A stretch of DNA of 64,000 nt from contig SSNP01000044.1 of the NCBI GenBank assembly GCA_006937955.1, forward strand, positions 463,372 to 527,371. Reading direction: 5' to 3'. Source of the DNA: Pachypanchax playfairii (Eukaryota; Chordata; Actinopteri; Cyprinodontiformes; Aplocheilidae). Position numbers and translations under genes: made by a program. Of this stretch, positions 10,001 through 17,392 are shown in pieces. Within the stretch, counting starts at the first letter, position 1; every line of letters starts with the position of its first letter. The notes below the pieces were generated by a model. The model ran no database searches, was not told the origin of the DNA, and was given only the letters and a program-made list of their open reading frames with translations.

Positions 10001-13000
10001 GAGGACGTCGCCGTCCGCGACGGTCCTCCAATGCTTCCTCCTGGGTTCGAGGACGTCGCCGTCCGCGACGTGCCTTCAACGCCGGGGTTCGAGGGCGTCG
10101 CCGTCCGCGACGGCCCTCCAGCGCTTCCTCCTGGGTTCGAGGACGTCGCCGCCCGCGACGGTCCTCCAACGCCTGGGTCTGAGGGCGTCGCCGTCCGCGA
10201 CGGCCCTCCAGCTCTACCTCCTGGGTTCGAGGACGTCGCTGTCCGCGACGCGCCTCCAACGCCGGGGTCCGAGGGCGTCGCCGTCCGCGACGGTCCTCCA
10301 GCGCCTCCTCCTGGGTTCGAGGACGTCGCCGTCCGCGACGTGCCTTCAACGCCAGGGTCCGAGGGCGTCGCCGTCCGCGACGCGCCTCCAACGCCTGGGT
10401 CCGAGGACGTCGCCGTCCGCGACGGTCCTCCAACGCCAGGGTCCGAGGACGTCGCCGTCCGCGACGGTCCTCCAACGCCAGGGTCCGAGCGCGTCGCCGT
10501 CCGCGACGCGCCTCCAACGCCAGGGTCTGAGGGCGTCGCCGTCCGCGACGGCCCTCCAGCGCTTCCTCCTGGGTTCGAGGACGTCGCCGTCCGCGACGTG
10601 CCTTCAACGCCGGGGTCCGAGGGCGTCGCCGTCCGCGACGGTCCTCCAACGCCAGGGTCTGAGGGCGTCGCCGTCCGCGACGGCCCTCCAGCCCTTCCTC
10701 CTGGGTCCGAGGACGTCGCCGTCCGCGACGGTCCCCAGCGCTTCCTCCTGGGTTCGAGGACGTCGCCGTCCGCGACGTGCCTTCAACGCCGGGGTTCGAG
10801 GGCGTCGCCGTCCGCGACGGCCCTCCTGCGCCTCCTCCGGGGTTCGAGGACGTTGCCGTCCGCGACGGGCCTCCAACGCCAGGGTCCGAGGACGTCGCCG
10901 TCCGCGACGGTCCTCCAACGCCAGGGTCCGAGGACGTCGCCGTCCGCGACGGTCCTCCAGCGCTTCCTCCTGGGTTCGAGGACGTCGCCGTCCGCGACGT
11001 GCCTTCAACGCCGGGGTTCGAGGGCGTCGCCGTCCGCGACGGCCCTCCAGTGCTTCCTCCTGGGTTCGAGGACGTCGCCGTCCGCGACGTGCCTTCAACG
11101 CCGGGGTTCGAGGGCGTCGCCGTCCGCGACGGCCCTCCAGTGCTTCCTCCTGGGTTCGGGGACGTCGCCGTCCGCGACGTGCCTCCAACGCCGGGGTCCG
11201 AGGGCGTCGCCGTCCGCGACGGTCCTCCAGCGCCTCCTCTTGGGTTCGAGGACGTCGCCGTCCGCGACGTGCCTTCAACGCCAGGGTCCGAGGGCGTCGC
11301 CGTCCGCGACGCGCCTCCAACGCCAGGGGCCGAGGACGTCGCCGTCCGCGACGGTCCTCCAACGCCAGGGTCCGAGGGCGTCGCCGTCCGCGACGGCCCT
11401 CCTGCGCCTCCTCCGGGGTTCGAGGACGTTGCCGTCCGCGACGGTCCTCCAACGCCAGGGTCCGAGGACGTCGCCGTCCGCGACGGTCCTCCAACGCCAG
11501 GGTCCGAGGACGTCGCCGTCCGCGACGGTCCTCCAGCGCTTCCTCCTGGGTTCGAGGTCGTCGCCGTCCGCGACGCTCCTCCAACGCCAGGGTCCGAGTG
11601 CGTCGCCGTCCGCGACGGTCCTCCAGCGCTTCCTCCTGGGTTCGAGGACGTCGCCGTCCGCGACGTGCCTTCAACGCCGGGGTTCGAGGGCGTCGCCGCC
11701 CGCGACGGTCCTCCAGCGCCTCCGCCAGGGTCCGAGGACGTCGCCGACCGCGACGGTCCTCCAACGCCAGGGTCCGAGGACGTCGCCGTCCGCGACGGTC
11801 CTCCAACGCCAGGGGCCGAGGACGTCGCCGTCCGCGACGGTCCTCCAACGCCGGGGTCCGAGGGCGTCGCCGTCCGCGACGGTCCTCCAACGCCAGGGTC
11901 CGAGGACGTCGCCGTCCGCGACGGTCNCCACCGAGGGTCCCGACGCCTCCAGTTCCACCGAGGGTCCCGACGCCTCCAGTTCCACCGAGGGTCCCGACGC
12001 CTCCAGTTCCACCGAGGGTCCCGCCGACTGCTGCCCGCCTGTGGGTCCCGCCGACTGCTGCCCGCCTGTGGGTCCCGCCGACTGCGGTCTGCCGTCTCCT
12101 GGGTTCGAGGGCGTCGCCGTCCGCGACGGCCCTCCAGCGCTTCCTCCTGGGTTCGAGGACGTCGCCGTCCGCGACGGTCCTCCAACGCCAGGGTCCGAGG
12201 ACGTCGCCGTCCGCGACGGTCCTCCAACGCCAGGGTCCGAGGACGTCGCCGTCCGCGACGGTCCTCCAACGCCAGGGTCTGAGGGCGTCGCCGTCCGCGA
12301 CGGCCCTCCAGCTCTTCCTCCTGGGTTCGAGGACGTCGCCGTCCGCGACGGTCCTCCAACGCCAGGGTCCGAGGACGTCGCCGTCCGCGACGGTCCTCCA
12401 ACGCCAGGGTCCGAGGACGTCGCCGTCCGCGACGGTCCTCCAACGCCAGGGTCCGAGGACGTCGCCGTCCGCGACGCGCCTCCAACGCCAGGGTCTGAGG
12501 GCGTCGCCGTCCGCGACGGCCCTCCAGATCTTCCTCCTGGGTTCGAGGACGTCGCCGTCCGCGACGGTCCTCCAACGCCAGGGTCCGAGGACGTCGCCGT
12601 CCGCGACGGTCCTCCAGCGCCTCCTCCTGGGTTCGAGGACGTCGCCGTCCGCGACGTGCCTTCAACGCCGGGGTTCGAGGGCGTCGCCGTCCGCGACGGT
12701 CCTCCAACGCCAGGGTCCGAGGACGTCGCCGTCCGCGACGGCCCTCCAACGCCAGGGTCCGAGGGCGTCGCCGTCCGCGACGGCCTTCAACGCCGGGGTC
12801 CGAGGGCGTCGCCGTCCGCGACGGTCCTCCAGCGCCTCCTCTTGGGTTCGAGGACGTCGCCGTCCGCGACGTGCCTTCAACGCCAGGGTCCGAGGGCGTC
12901 GCCGTCCGCGACGCGCCTCCAACGCCTGGGTCCGAGGACGTCGCCGTCCGCGACGGTCCTCCAACGCCAGGGTCCGAGGACGTCGCCGTCCGCGACGGTC

Positions 13001-13019
13001 CTCCAACGCCAGGGTCTGA
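7029..13019 (+). CDS. Repeat-rich ORF of the LTR element
   Basis: ATG at 7029, 18 bases after the LTR. The first ~90 residues (MDPATAVSS..., acidic and leucine-rich, with QEEIDLLEERLVKILG and AALEVAEELLRK predicted helical) are non-repetitive and I do not recognise them; only the position suggests a gag-like role. Then come three AEPAPCPSA-like copies, 14 copies of FRVSEEVQVDAPPP, GPGSRVRE and GPDASSSTE repeats, and the main array in frame GFEDVAVRDGPPALPP. A one-base loss near 9600 shifts into the frame reading RTSPSATVLQRQGP and later shifts reach the arginine-rich frame VRGRRRPRRSS. The frame remains open to a TGA at 13017, crossing an n at 11927. Whether a protein is made is unknown. Confidence 0.5.
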   Translation: MDPATAVSSPPLKLEVSQEEIDLLEERLVKILGAASSSTDVSYIRAALEVAEELLRKSPLTAWCSRYQQLLTEVITTKGKALLQMWSARAAEPAPCPSACAAEPAPCPSACAAEPAPCLSAGLAEPELLRPQPSGRPRRRRGGASASGLPPFRVSEEVQVDTPPPFRVSEEVQVDAPPSFRVSEEVQVDAPPPFRVSEEVQVDAPPPFRVSEEVQVDAPPSFRVSEEVQVDAPPPFRVSEEVQVDAPPPFRVSEEVQVDAPPPFRVSEEVQVDAPPSFRVSEEVQVDAPPSFRVSEEVQVDAPPPFRVSEEVQVDAPPPFRVSEEVQVDAPPSFRVSEEVQVDAPPPPEGPGSRVREGPGSRVREGPGSRVREGPGSSVPEGPDASSSTEGPDASSSTEGPDASSSTEGPADCCPPVGPADCGLPSPGFEGVAVRDGPPALPPGFEDVAVRDGPPTPGSEDVAVRDGPPAPPPGFEDVAVRDVPSTPGSEGVAVRDGPPAPPPGFEDVAVRDGPPTLEGVAVRDGPPALPPGFEDVAVRDGPPAPGSEVVAVRNGPPALPPGFEVVAVRNGPPALPPGFEGVAVRDGPPALPPGFEDVAVRDGPPTPGSEGVAVRDGPPAPPPGFEDVAVRDGPPTPGSEDVAVRDGPPALPPGCEDVAVRDVPSTPGFEGVAVRDGPPVLPPGFEDVAVRDVPSTPGFEGVAVRDGPPVLPPGFGDVAVRDVPPTPGSEGVAVRDGPPAPPPGFEDVAVRDVPSTPGSEGVAVRDGPPAPPPGFEDVAVRDGPPTLEGVAVRDGPPALPPGFEDVAVRDGPPTPGSEDVAVRDGPPTPGSEGVAVRDGPPALPPGFEDVAVRDGPPTQGPRTSPSATVLQRLGPRASPSATRLQRQGLRASPSATALQLFLLGPRTSPSATVLQRQGPRTSPSATVLQRQGPRTSPSATRLQRQGLRASPSATALQLFLLGSRTSPSATVLQRQGPRTSPSATVLQRQGPRTSPSATVLQCFLLGSRTSPSATCLQRRGSRASPSATALQRFLLGSRTSPPATVLQRLGLRASPSATALQLYLLGSRTSLSATRLQRRGPRASPSATVLQRLLLGSRTSPSATCLQRQGPRASPSATRLQRLGPRTSPSATVLQRQGPRTSPSATVLQRQGPSASPSATRLQRQGLRASPSATALQRFLLGSRTSPSATCLQRRGPRASPSATVLQRQGLRASPSATALQPFLLGPRTSPSATVPSASSWVRGRRRPRRAFNAGVRGRRRPRRPSCASSGVRGRCRPRRASNARVRGRRRPRRSSNARVRGRRRPRRSSSASSWVRGRRRPRRAFNAGVRGRRRPRRPSSASSWVRGRRRPRRAFNAGVRGRRRPRRPSSASSWVRGRRRPRRASNAGVRGRRRPRRSSSASSWVRGRRRPRRAFNARVRGRRRPRRASNARGRGRRRPRRSSNARVRGRRRPRRPSCASSGVRGRCRPRRSSNARVRGRRRPRRSSNARVRGRRRPRRSSSASSWVRGRRRPRRSSNARVRVRRRPRRSSSASSWVRGRRRPRRAFNAGVRGRRRPRRSSSASARVRGRRRPRRSSNARVRGRRRPRRSSNARGRGRRRPRRSSNAGVRGRRRPRRSSNARVRGRRRPRRXPPRVPTPPVPPRVPTPPVPPRVPTPPVPPRVPPTAARLWVPPTAARLWVPPTAVCRLLGSRASPSATALQRFLLGSRTSPSATVLQRQGPRTSPSATVLQRQGPRTSPSATVLQRQGLRASPSATALQLFLLGSRTSPSATVLQRQGPRTSPSATVLQRQGPRTSPSATVLQRQGPRTSPSATRLQRQGLRASPSATALQIFLLGSRTSPSATVLQRQGPRTSPSATVLQRLLLGSRTSPSATCLQRRGSRASPSATVLQRQGPRTSPSATALQRQGPRASPSATAFNAGVRGRRRPRRSSSASSWVRGRRRPRRAFNARVRGRRRPRRASNAWVRGRRRPRRSSNARVRGRRRPRRSSNARV
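7482..8069 (+). repeat. VNTR A: 14 x 42 bp (FRVSEEVQVDAPP[P/S])
   Basis: Fourteen 42-bp units in phase with the ORF, each encoding FRVSEEVQVDAPPP or the APPS variant; the first has DT in place of DA. Unit length is a multiple of three, so copy number changes keep the frame. The P/S variants alternate irregularly, as expected from unequal exchange. Confidence 0.95.
8076..8252 (+). repeat. VNTR B: 4 x 24 bp (GPGSRVRE) then 3 x 27 bp (GPDASSSTE)
   Basis: Four 24-bp units at 8076-8171 and three 27-bp units at 8172-8252, all in frame. They are followed by GPADCCPPV (8253-8279) and GPADCGLPSPG, which lead into the main array. The same 27-bp block reappears directly after the n at 11927. Confidence 0.9.
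8313..11926 (+). repeat. Main CpG-rich VNTR, left block
   Basis: Alternating 48-bp and 42-bp units (occasionally shorter), encoding GFEDVAVRDGPPALPP and GSEDVAVRDGPPTP in the starting frame. The core GGACGTCGCCGTCCGCGACG carries six CpGs, is partly self-complementary and could form a short hairpin. The consensus unit has no stop codon in any of the six frames. Higher-order duplications are visible; for example the stretch near 9016-9200 recurs near 10985-11180. Confidence 0.95.
11927..11927. other. Single-base n at a sequence discontinuity
   Basis: Before the n the sequence is deep in the main array. Immediately after it comes the 27-bp GPDASSSTE block and the two GPADCCPPV units that should precede the array. 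The base marks a join of two array copies and is unlikely to be a simple ambiguous base. Confidence 0.8.
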
Positions 13020-15272
13020 GGGCGTCGCCGTCCGCGACGGCCCTCCAGCTCTTCCTCCTGGGTTCGAGGACGTCGCCGTCCGCGACGGTCCTCCAACGCC
13101 AGGGTCCGAGGACGTCGCCGTCCGCGACGGTCCTCCAACGCCAGGGTCCGAGGGCGTCGCCGTCCGCGACGGCCCTCCTGCGCCTCCTCCGGGGTTCGAG
13201 GACGTTGCCGTCCGCGACGGTCCTCCAACGCCAGGGTCCGAGGACGTCGCCGTCCGCGACGGTCCTCCAGCGCTTCCTCCTGGGTTCGAGGACGTCGCCG
13301 TCCGCGACGTGCCTTCAACGCCGGGGTTCGAGGGCGTCGCCGTCCGCGACGGTCCTCCAGCGCCAGGGTCCGAGGGCGTCGCCGTCCGCGACGGCCCTCC
13401 TGCGCCTCCTCCGGGGTTCGAGGACGTTGCCGTCCGCGACGGTCCTCCAACGCCAGGGTCCGAGGGCGTCGCCGTCCGCGACGGCCCTCCAGTGCTTCCT
13501 CCTGGGTTCGGGGACGTCGCCGTCCGCGACGTGCCTCCAACGCCGGGGTCCGAGGGCGTCGCCGTCCGCGACGGCCCTCCTGCGCCTCCTCCGGGGTTCG
13601 AGGACGTCGCCGTCCGCGACGGTCCTCCAACGCCAGGGTCCGAGGACGCCGCAGTCCGCGACGGTCCTCCAGCGCCTCCTCCTGGGTTCGAGGACGTCGC
13701 CGTCCGCGACGTGCCTTCAACGCCGGGGTTCGAGGGCGTCGCCGTCCGCGACGGCCCTCCAGCGCTTCCTCCTGGGTTCGAGGACGTCGCCGTCCGCGAC
13801 GGTCCTCCAACGCCAGGGTCCGAGGGCGTCGCCGTCCGCGACGGCCCTCCTGCGCCTCCTCCGGGGTTCGAGGACGTTGCCGTCCGCGACGGTCCTCCAA
13901 CGCCAGGGTCCGAGGGCGTCGCCGTCCGCGACGGCCCTCCAGTGCTTCCTCCTGGGTTCGGGGACGTCGCCGTCCGCGACGTGCCTCCAACGCCGGGGTC
14001 CGAGGGCGTCGCCGTCCGCGACGGTCCTCCAGCGCCTCCTCCTGGGTTCGAGGACGTCGCCGTCCGCGACGGTCCTCCAACGCCAGGGTCCGAGGGCGTC
14101 GCCGTCCGCGACGGCCCTCCAGTGCTTCCTCCTGGGTTCGGGGACGTCGCCGTCCGCGACGGGCCTCCAACGCCAGGGTCCGAGGGCGTCGCCGCCCGCG
14201 ACGGCCCTCCTGCGCCTCCTCCGGGGTTCGAGGACGTCGCCGTCCGCGACGGTCCTCCAACGCCAGGGTCCGAGGACGTCGCAGTCCGCGACGGTCCTCC
14301 AGCGCCTCCTCCTGGGTTCGAGGACGTCGCCGTCCGCGACGTGCCTTCAACGCCAGGGTCCGAGGGCGTCGCCGTCCGCGACGGCCCTCCAGCGCCTCCT
14401 CCTGGGGTCGAGGACGTCGCCGTCCGCGACGGTCCTCCAACGCTCGAGGGCGTCGCCGTCCGCGACGGTCCTCCAGCGCTTCCTCCTGGGTTCGAGGCCG
14501 TCGCCGTCCGCGACGGGCCTCCAACGCCAGGGTCCGAGGACGTCGCCGTCCGCGACGGTCCTCCAACGCCAGGGTCCGAGGCCGTCGCCGTCCGCGACGG
14601 CCCTCCTGCGCCTCCTCCGGGGTTCGAGGACGTTGCCGTCCGCGACGGGCCTCCAACGCCTGGGTCCGAGGTCGTCGCCGTCCGCGACGGTCCTCCAACG
14701 CCGGGGTCCGAGGACGTCGCCGTCCGCGACGGTCCTCCAGCGCCAGGGTCCGAGGTCGTCGCCGTCCGCGACGGCCTTCAACGCCGGGGTTCGAGGGCGT
14801 CGCCGTCCGCGACGGCCCTCCAGCGCTTCCTCCTGGGTTCGAGGACGTCGCCGTCCGCGACGGTCCTCCAACGCCAGGGTCCGAGGACGTCGCAGTCCGC
14901 GACGGTCCTCCAGCGCCTCCTCCTGGGTTCGAGGACGTCGCCGTCCGCGACGTGCCTTCAACGCCAGGGTCCGAGGGCGTCGCCGTCCGCGACGGCCCTC
15001 CAGCGCTTCCTCCTGGGTTCGAGGACGTCGCCGTCCGCGACGGTCCTCCAACGCCAGGGTCCGAGGACGTCGCAGTCCGCGACGGTCCTCCAGCGCCTCC
15101 TCCTGGGTTCGAGGACGTCGCCGTCCGCGACGTGCCTTCAACGCCAGGGTCCGAGGGCGTCGCCGTCCGCGACGGCCCTCCAGCTCTTCCTCCTGGGTTC
15201 GAGGACGTCGCCGTCCGCGACGGTCCTCCAACGCCAGGGTCCGAGGACGTCGCCGTCCGCGACGGTCCTCCA
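11928..15272 (+). repeat. Main CpG-rich VNTR, right block (array restarts)
   Basis: Starts with GPDASSSTE-type units, then GPADCCPPV twice (once in the left block at 8253), then 48/42-bp units to about 15272. Near the end a 180-bp higher-order unit (48+42+48+42) is exact over long stretches: positions 14821 onward match 15001 onward. CpG-to-TG changes (tccgag to tctgag) occur and create TGA in one of the three forward frames. Confidence 0.95.
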
Positions 15273-15520
15273 ATCTCATCAGCTCCAGTGCCAGAATCAT
15301 CAGCTCCAGCTCCAGTGCCAGAATCATCAGCTCCAGTGCCAGAATCATCAGCTCCAGTGCCAGAATCATCAGCTCCAGTGCCAGAATCATCAGCTCCAGC
15401 TCCGGTGCCAGAATCATCAGCTCCAGTGCCAGACTCATCTGCTCCAGTGCCAGAATCATCAGCTCCAGCTCCAGTGCCAGAATCATCAGCGCCAGTGCCA
15501 GACTCATCAGCTCCTGATCC
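15273..15520 (+). repeat. VNTR D: 21/27-bp units (SSAPVPE / SSAPAPVPE)
   Basis: About ten units of tcagctccagtgccagaa with an extra six bases (ctccag) in some. All lengths are multiples of three. The base composition changes sharply from the CpG-rich array. The block encodes a proline, serine and alanine rich segment in one frame. Confidence 0.9.
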
Positions 15521-15610
15521 ACCGGTTTCAGTGCCCATCGCCTCAGCCTCCAGCCATCCCAGACCTCCCAGACCTTCTAGACCTCCACCATCCAGCATCA
15601 GCAGTAGCGG

Positions 15611-15930
15611 CCGCACTCCAGACGCCACTTCGCTCCGCGGCTCCCAGGCCGCACTCCAGACGCCAGGCGCCTCTTGGCTCCGCGGCTCCCAGGCCGCACT
15701 CCAGACGCCAGGCGCCTCTTCGCTCCGCGGCTCCCAGGCCGCACTCCAGGCGCGCTGCGCCTCTTCGCTCCGCGGCTCCCAGGCCGCACTCCAGGCGCGC
15801 TGCGCCTCTTCGCTCCGCGGCTCCCAGGCCGCACTCCAGGCGCGCTGCGCCGCCACGCTCCGCGGCTCCCAGGCCGCACTCCAGGCGCGCTGCGCCTCAA
15901 CGCTCCGCGGCGCTCAGGCCGCATCCTCGA
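15611..15930 (+). repeat. VNTR E: ~45-bp units (gcggctcccaggccgcactc)
   Basis: Seven imperfect 45-bp units built on gcggctcccaggccgcactc, the last ones diverging. The unit contains GGCTCC...GGCCGC inverted elements. Open in several frames. Confidence 0.85.
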
Positions 15931-15944
15931 CCTTCGGCGCCAGT

Positions 15945-16245
15945 CATCGCGGCCTCCGGGCCGTCCTCCAGACTTTCTGAGCTTCTCTTCGCGGCCTCCG
16001 GGCCGCCCCCCAGACTTTCTGAGCTTCTCTTCGCGGCCTCCGGGCCGCCCTCCAGACTTTTTGAGCCTCTCCTCGCGGCCTCCGGGCCGTCCCCCAGACT
16101 TTGTGAGTCTCTCCTCGCGGCCTCCGGGCCGTCCCCCAGACTTTGTGAGTCTCTCCTCGTGGCCTCCAGGCTGCCCTCCGGGCCGCCCCCCAGACATTCT
16201 GAGTCTCTCCTCGTGGCCTCCAGGCTGCCTTTTGGGCCGCCCTCC
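15945..16245 (+). repeat. VNTR F: ~45-bp units (cgcggcctccgggccgcc)
   Basis: Six or seven imperfect units of about 45 bp with core ggcctccgggccg, ending where the sequence turns T-rich. Forward frames end at stops at 16275 and 16288, so the coding part of the element ends here. Confidence 0.85.
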
Positions 16246-16451
16246 AGACTTTCTGCGCTCTCTTGTTTTCCCTAGTGGCGCTTTTTGAGTTAAATTTTGT
16301 GAATTTCTGAGTTGTTTTTTTTCTGTGCCCTTGGGTTTTTTGTGTTTTTTCCCTCCTCCGGGTCCCCCACCTCCCGCCCTTCTGAGTTTCAGGATGTCTC
16401 TTTTGTTGTTTTCAGGGGACGTCCAGGGGCCGTCCCTTGAAGGGGGGGTAA
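16246..16451 (+). other. Element 3' region with polypurine tract
   Basis: Pyrimidine-rich non-coding stretch after the last stops, ending in a G-rich purine run, GAAGGGGGGGTAA (16439-16451), that touches the 3' LTR. This is the position and composition of the polypurine tract that primes plus-strand DNA synthesis in LTR elements. Confidence 0.8.
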
Positions 16452-16870
16452 TGTCAGGAGTCATGTTCTGTGTATGTCTGATTATGTTCTGAGTGAGAGT
16501 TTTGTTGTTTTTCTTGTCCTCCTGTGTTTCTTGTGTATTTTCTGGTTTGTGTTTATATTCTGTGCTCCCAGTTCTCCTTGTGTCTCAGCTGTTGCTCGTT
16601 TCCATCTCCCTCTCTTCCCCAGGTGTTTTTCATTTGTGTTGATTGCTTTCTTGTGTTGGGTTAGTTTAAAAAGGGTGTGTCAATGTTGTTCAAGTGGTCG
16701 GAGTATTGTCTTGTGTGTTTCTCCTCCCGAGTCCTCCATTTCATGTAAGTGTTTTGCTGCTTGTCAGCCCCTTTATTTTGATTAAAATTATTACTTATGA
16801 GTTTTGAGTCTCCCGTGTCTCCCTGCACTTTGGGTCCTGCCCTGAGTCCTCACAGCACCAGAACGTGACA
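16452..16870 (+). repeat. 3' LTR
   Basis: Begins TGTCAGGAGTCATG, ends AACGTGACA. It contains the same TATA-like box, GTCGGAGTATT (16697-16707) and ATTAAA (16781-16786) as the 5' copy. It lacks about six bases (cta/gcgtgc area) present in the 5' LTR. Confidence 0.9.
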
Positions 16871-17388
16871 GTAATATGAAACATTTTATATCTAAAAAAC
16901 ATCAGGAAACACTGATATACAGACCTTTCAATCTGCCGGCATCAAAATTCAGCTGGTTTTGTCAGGCTTTGGGCTGCAACTCATTAATATTCATTATTCA
17001 AATTTGCTGGACTCAGATTGGCTAAGAAACTAGCCTATCAGAGCAAGGTATACTGTTTCCTGCCCCACTGTGCATGGTAACAGTAGATGTAGTCTCTTCA
17101 TGTTTGATACGCGTTTATGCTACAGCTTTTAGCTAGCAGCATGCTAGGCGTGGTTTCAACTGCGGGAGCTGCCGAATACTAACAAACAAAGGAGTTGTGA
17201 TGAAACAGATACAGGCCGTTCGGACTTGGGAGAAATCGGTTTTATCGCCACCTGCGTAGATTGAGAGATAAAAACTGAAAGAGAAGTTATTGACCTGTTT
17301 TCACACCCACTATGAAGGTAAGAACACCTGTGGAGCTAAAATATTCAACAGAAACCTCAGAAAAAATGTTTTTAATGGAATGGCCTCT
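16871..17388. mobile_element. TTAA-target MITE, left end missing
   Basis: The right end AATGGCCTCT followed by TTAA (17389-17392), and internal sequence such as gtaatatgaaacatttta and caactcattaatattcatta, match in reverse orientation the complete element at 51815-52127. This copy is longer internally. Its left end is absent: the sequence enters mid-element directly after the 3' LTR. Confidence 0.7.
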
Positions 17389-17392
17389 TTAA

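Larger units (their letters stand above)
6585..16870 (+). mobile_element. Non-autonomous self-priming-type LTR retrotransposon with VNTR ORF
   Basis: The element is bounded by two direct terminal repeats (6585-7010 and 16452-16870), both starting TGTCAGG and ending GTGACA. An 11-base primer-binding site lies one base after the 5' LTR, and a G-rich polypurine tract lies directly before the 3' LTR. There is one long repeat-rich ORF and no recognisable protease, reverse transcriptase, RNase H or integrase, so it would depend on enzymes from a related element. The PBS complements the LTR itself, as in the Tf1/sushi group. By eye the two LTRs differ by about 14 substitutions and several small indels over about 415 aligned bases, so the pair is not very young, or the LTRs come from two different copies. 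No target-site duplication is visible. Confidence 0.85.

Noticed and set aside
8313..15272. CRISPR-like array
   Set aside because: Tandem units without unique spacers, in a vertebrate coding-type VNTR.
7252..15856. Very long open frames on the minus strand across the VNTR
   Set aside because: They exist only because the repeat unit lacks stops in every frame; there is no start context or non-repetitive domain, so they are shadows of the array.
16871..17040. Target-site duplication for the LTR element
   Set aside because: The 5 bases before 6585 (aagaa) and after 16870 (gtaat) do not match, nor do longer flanks.
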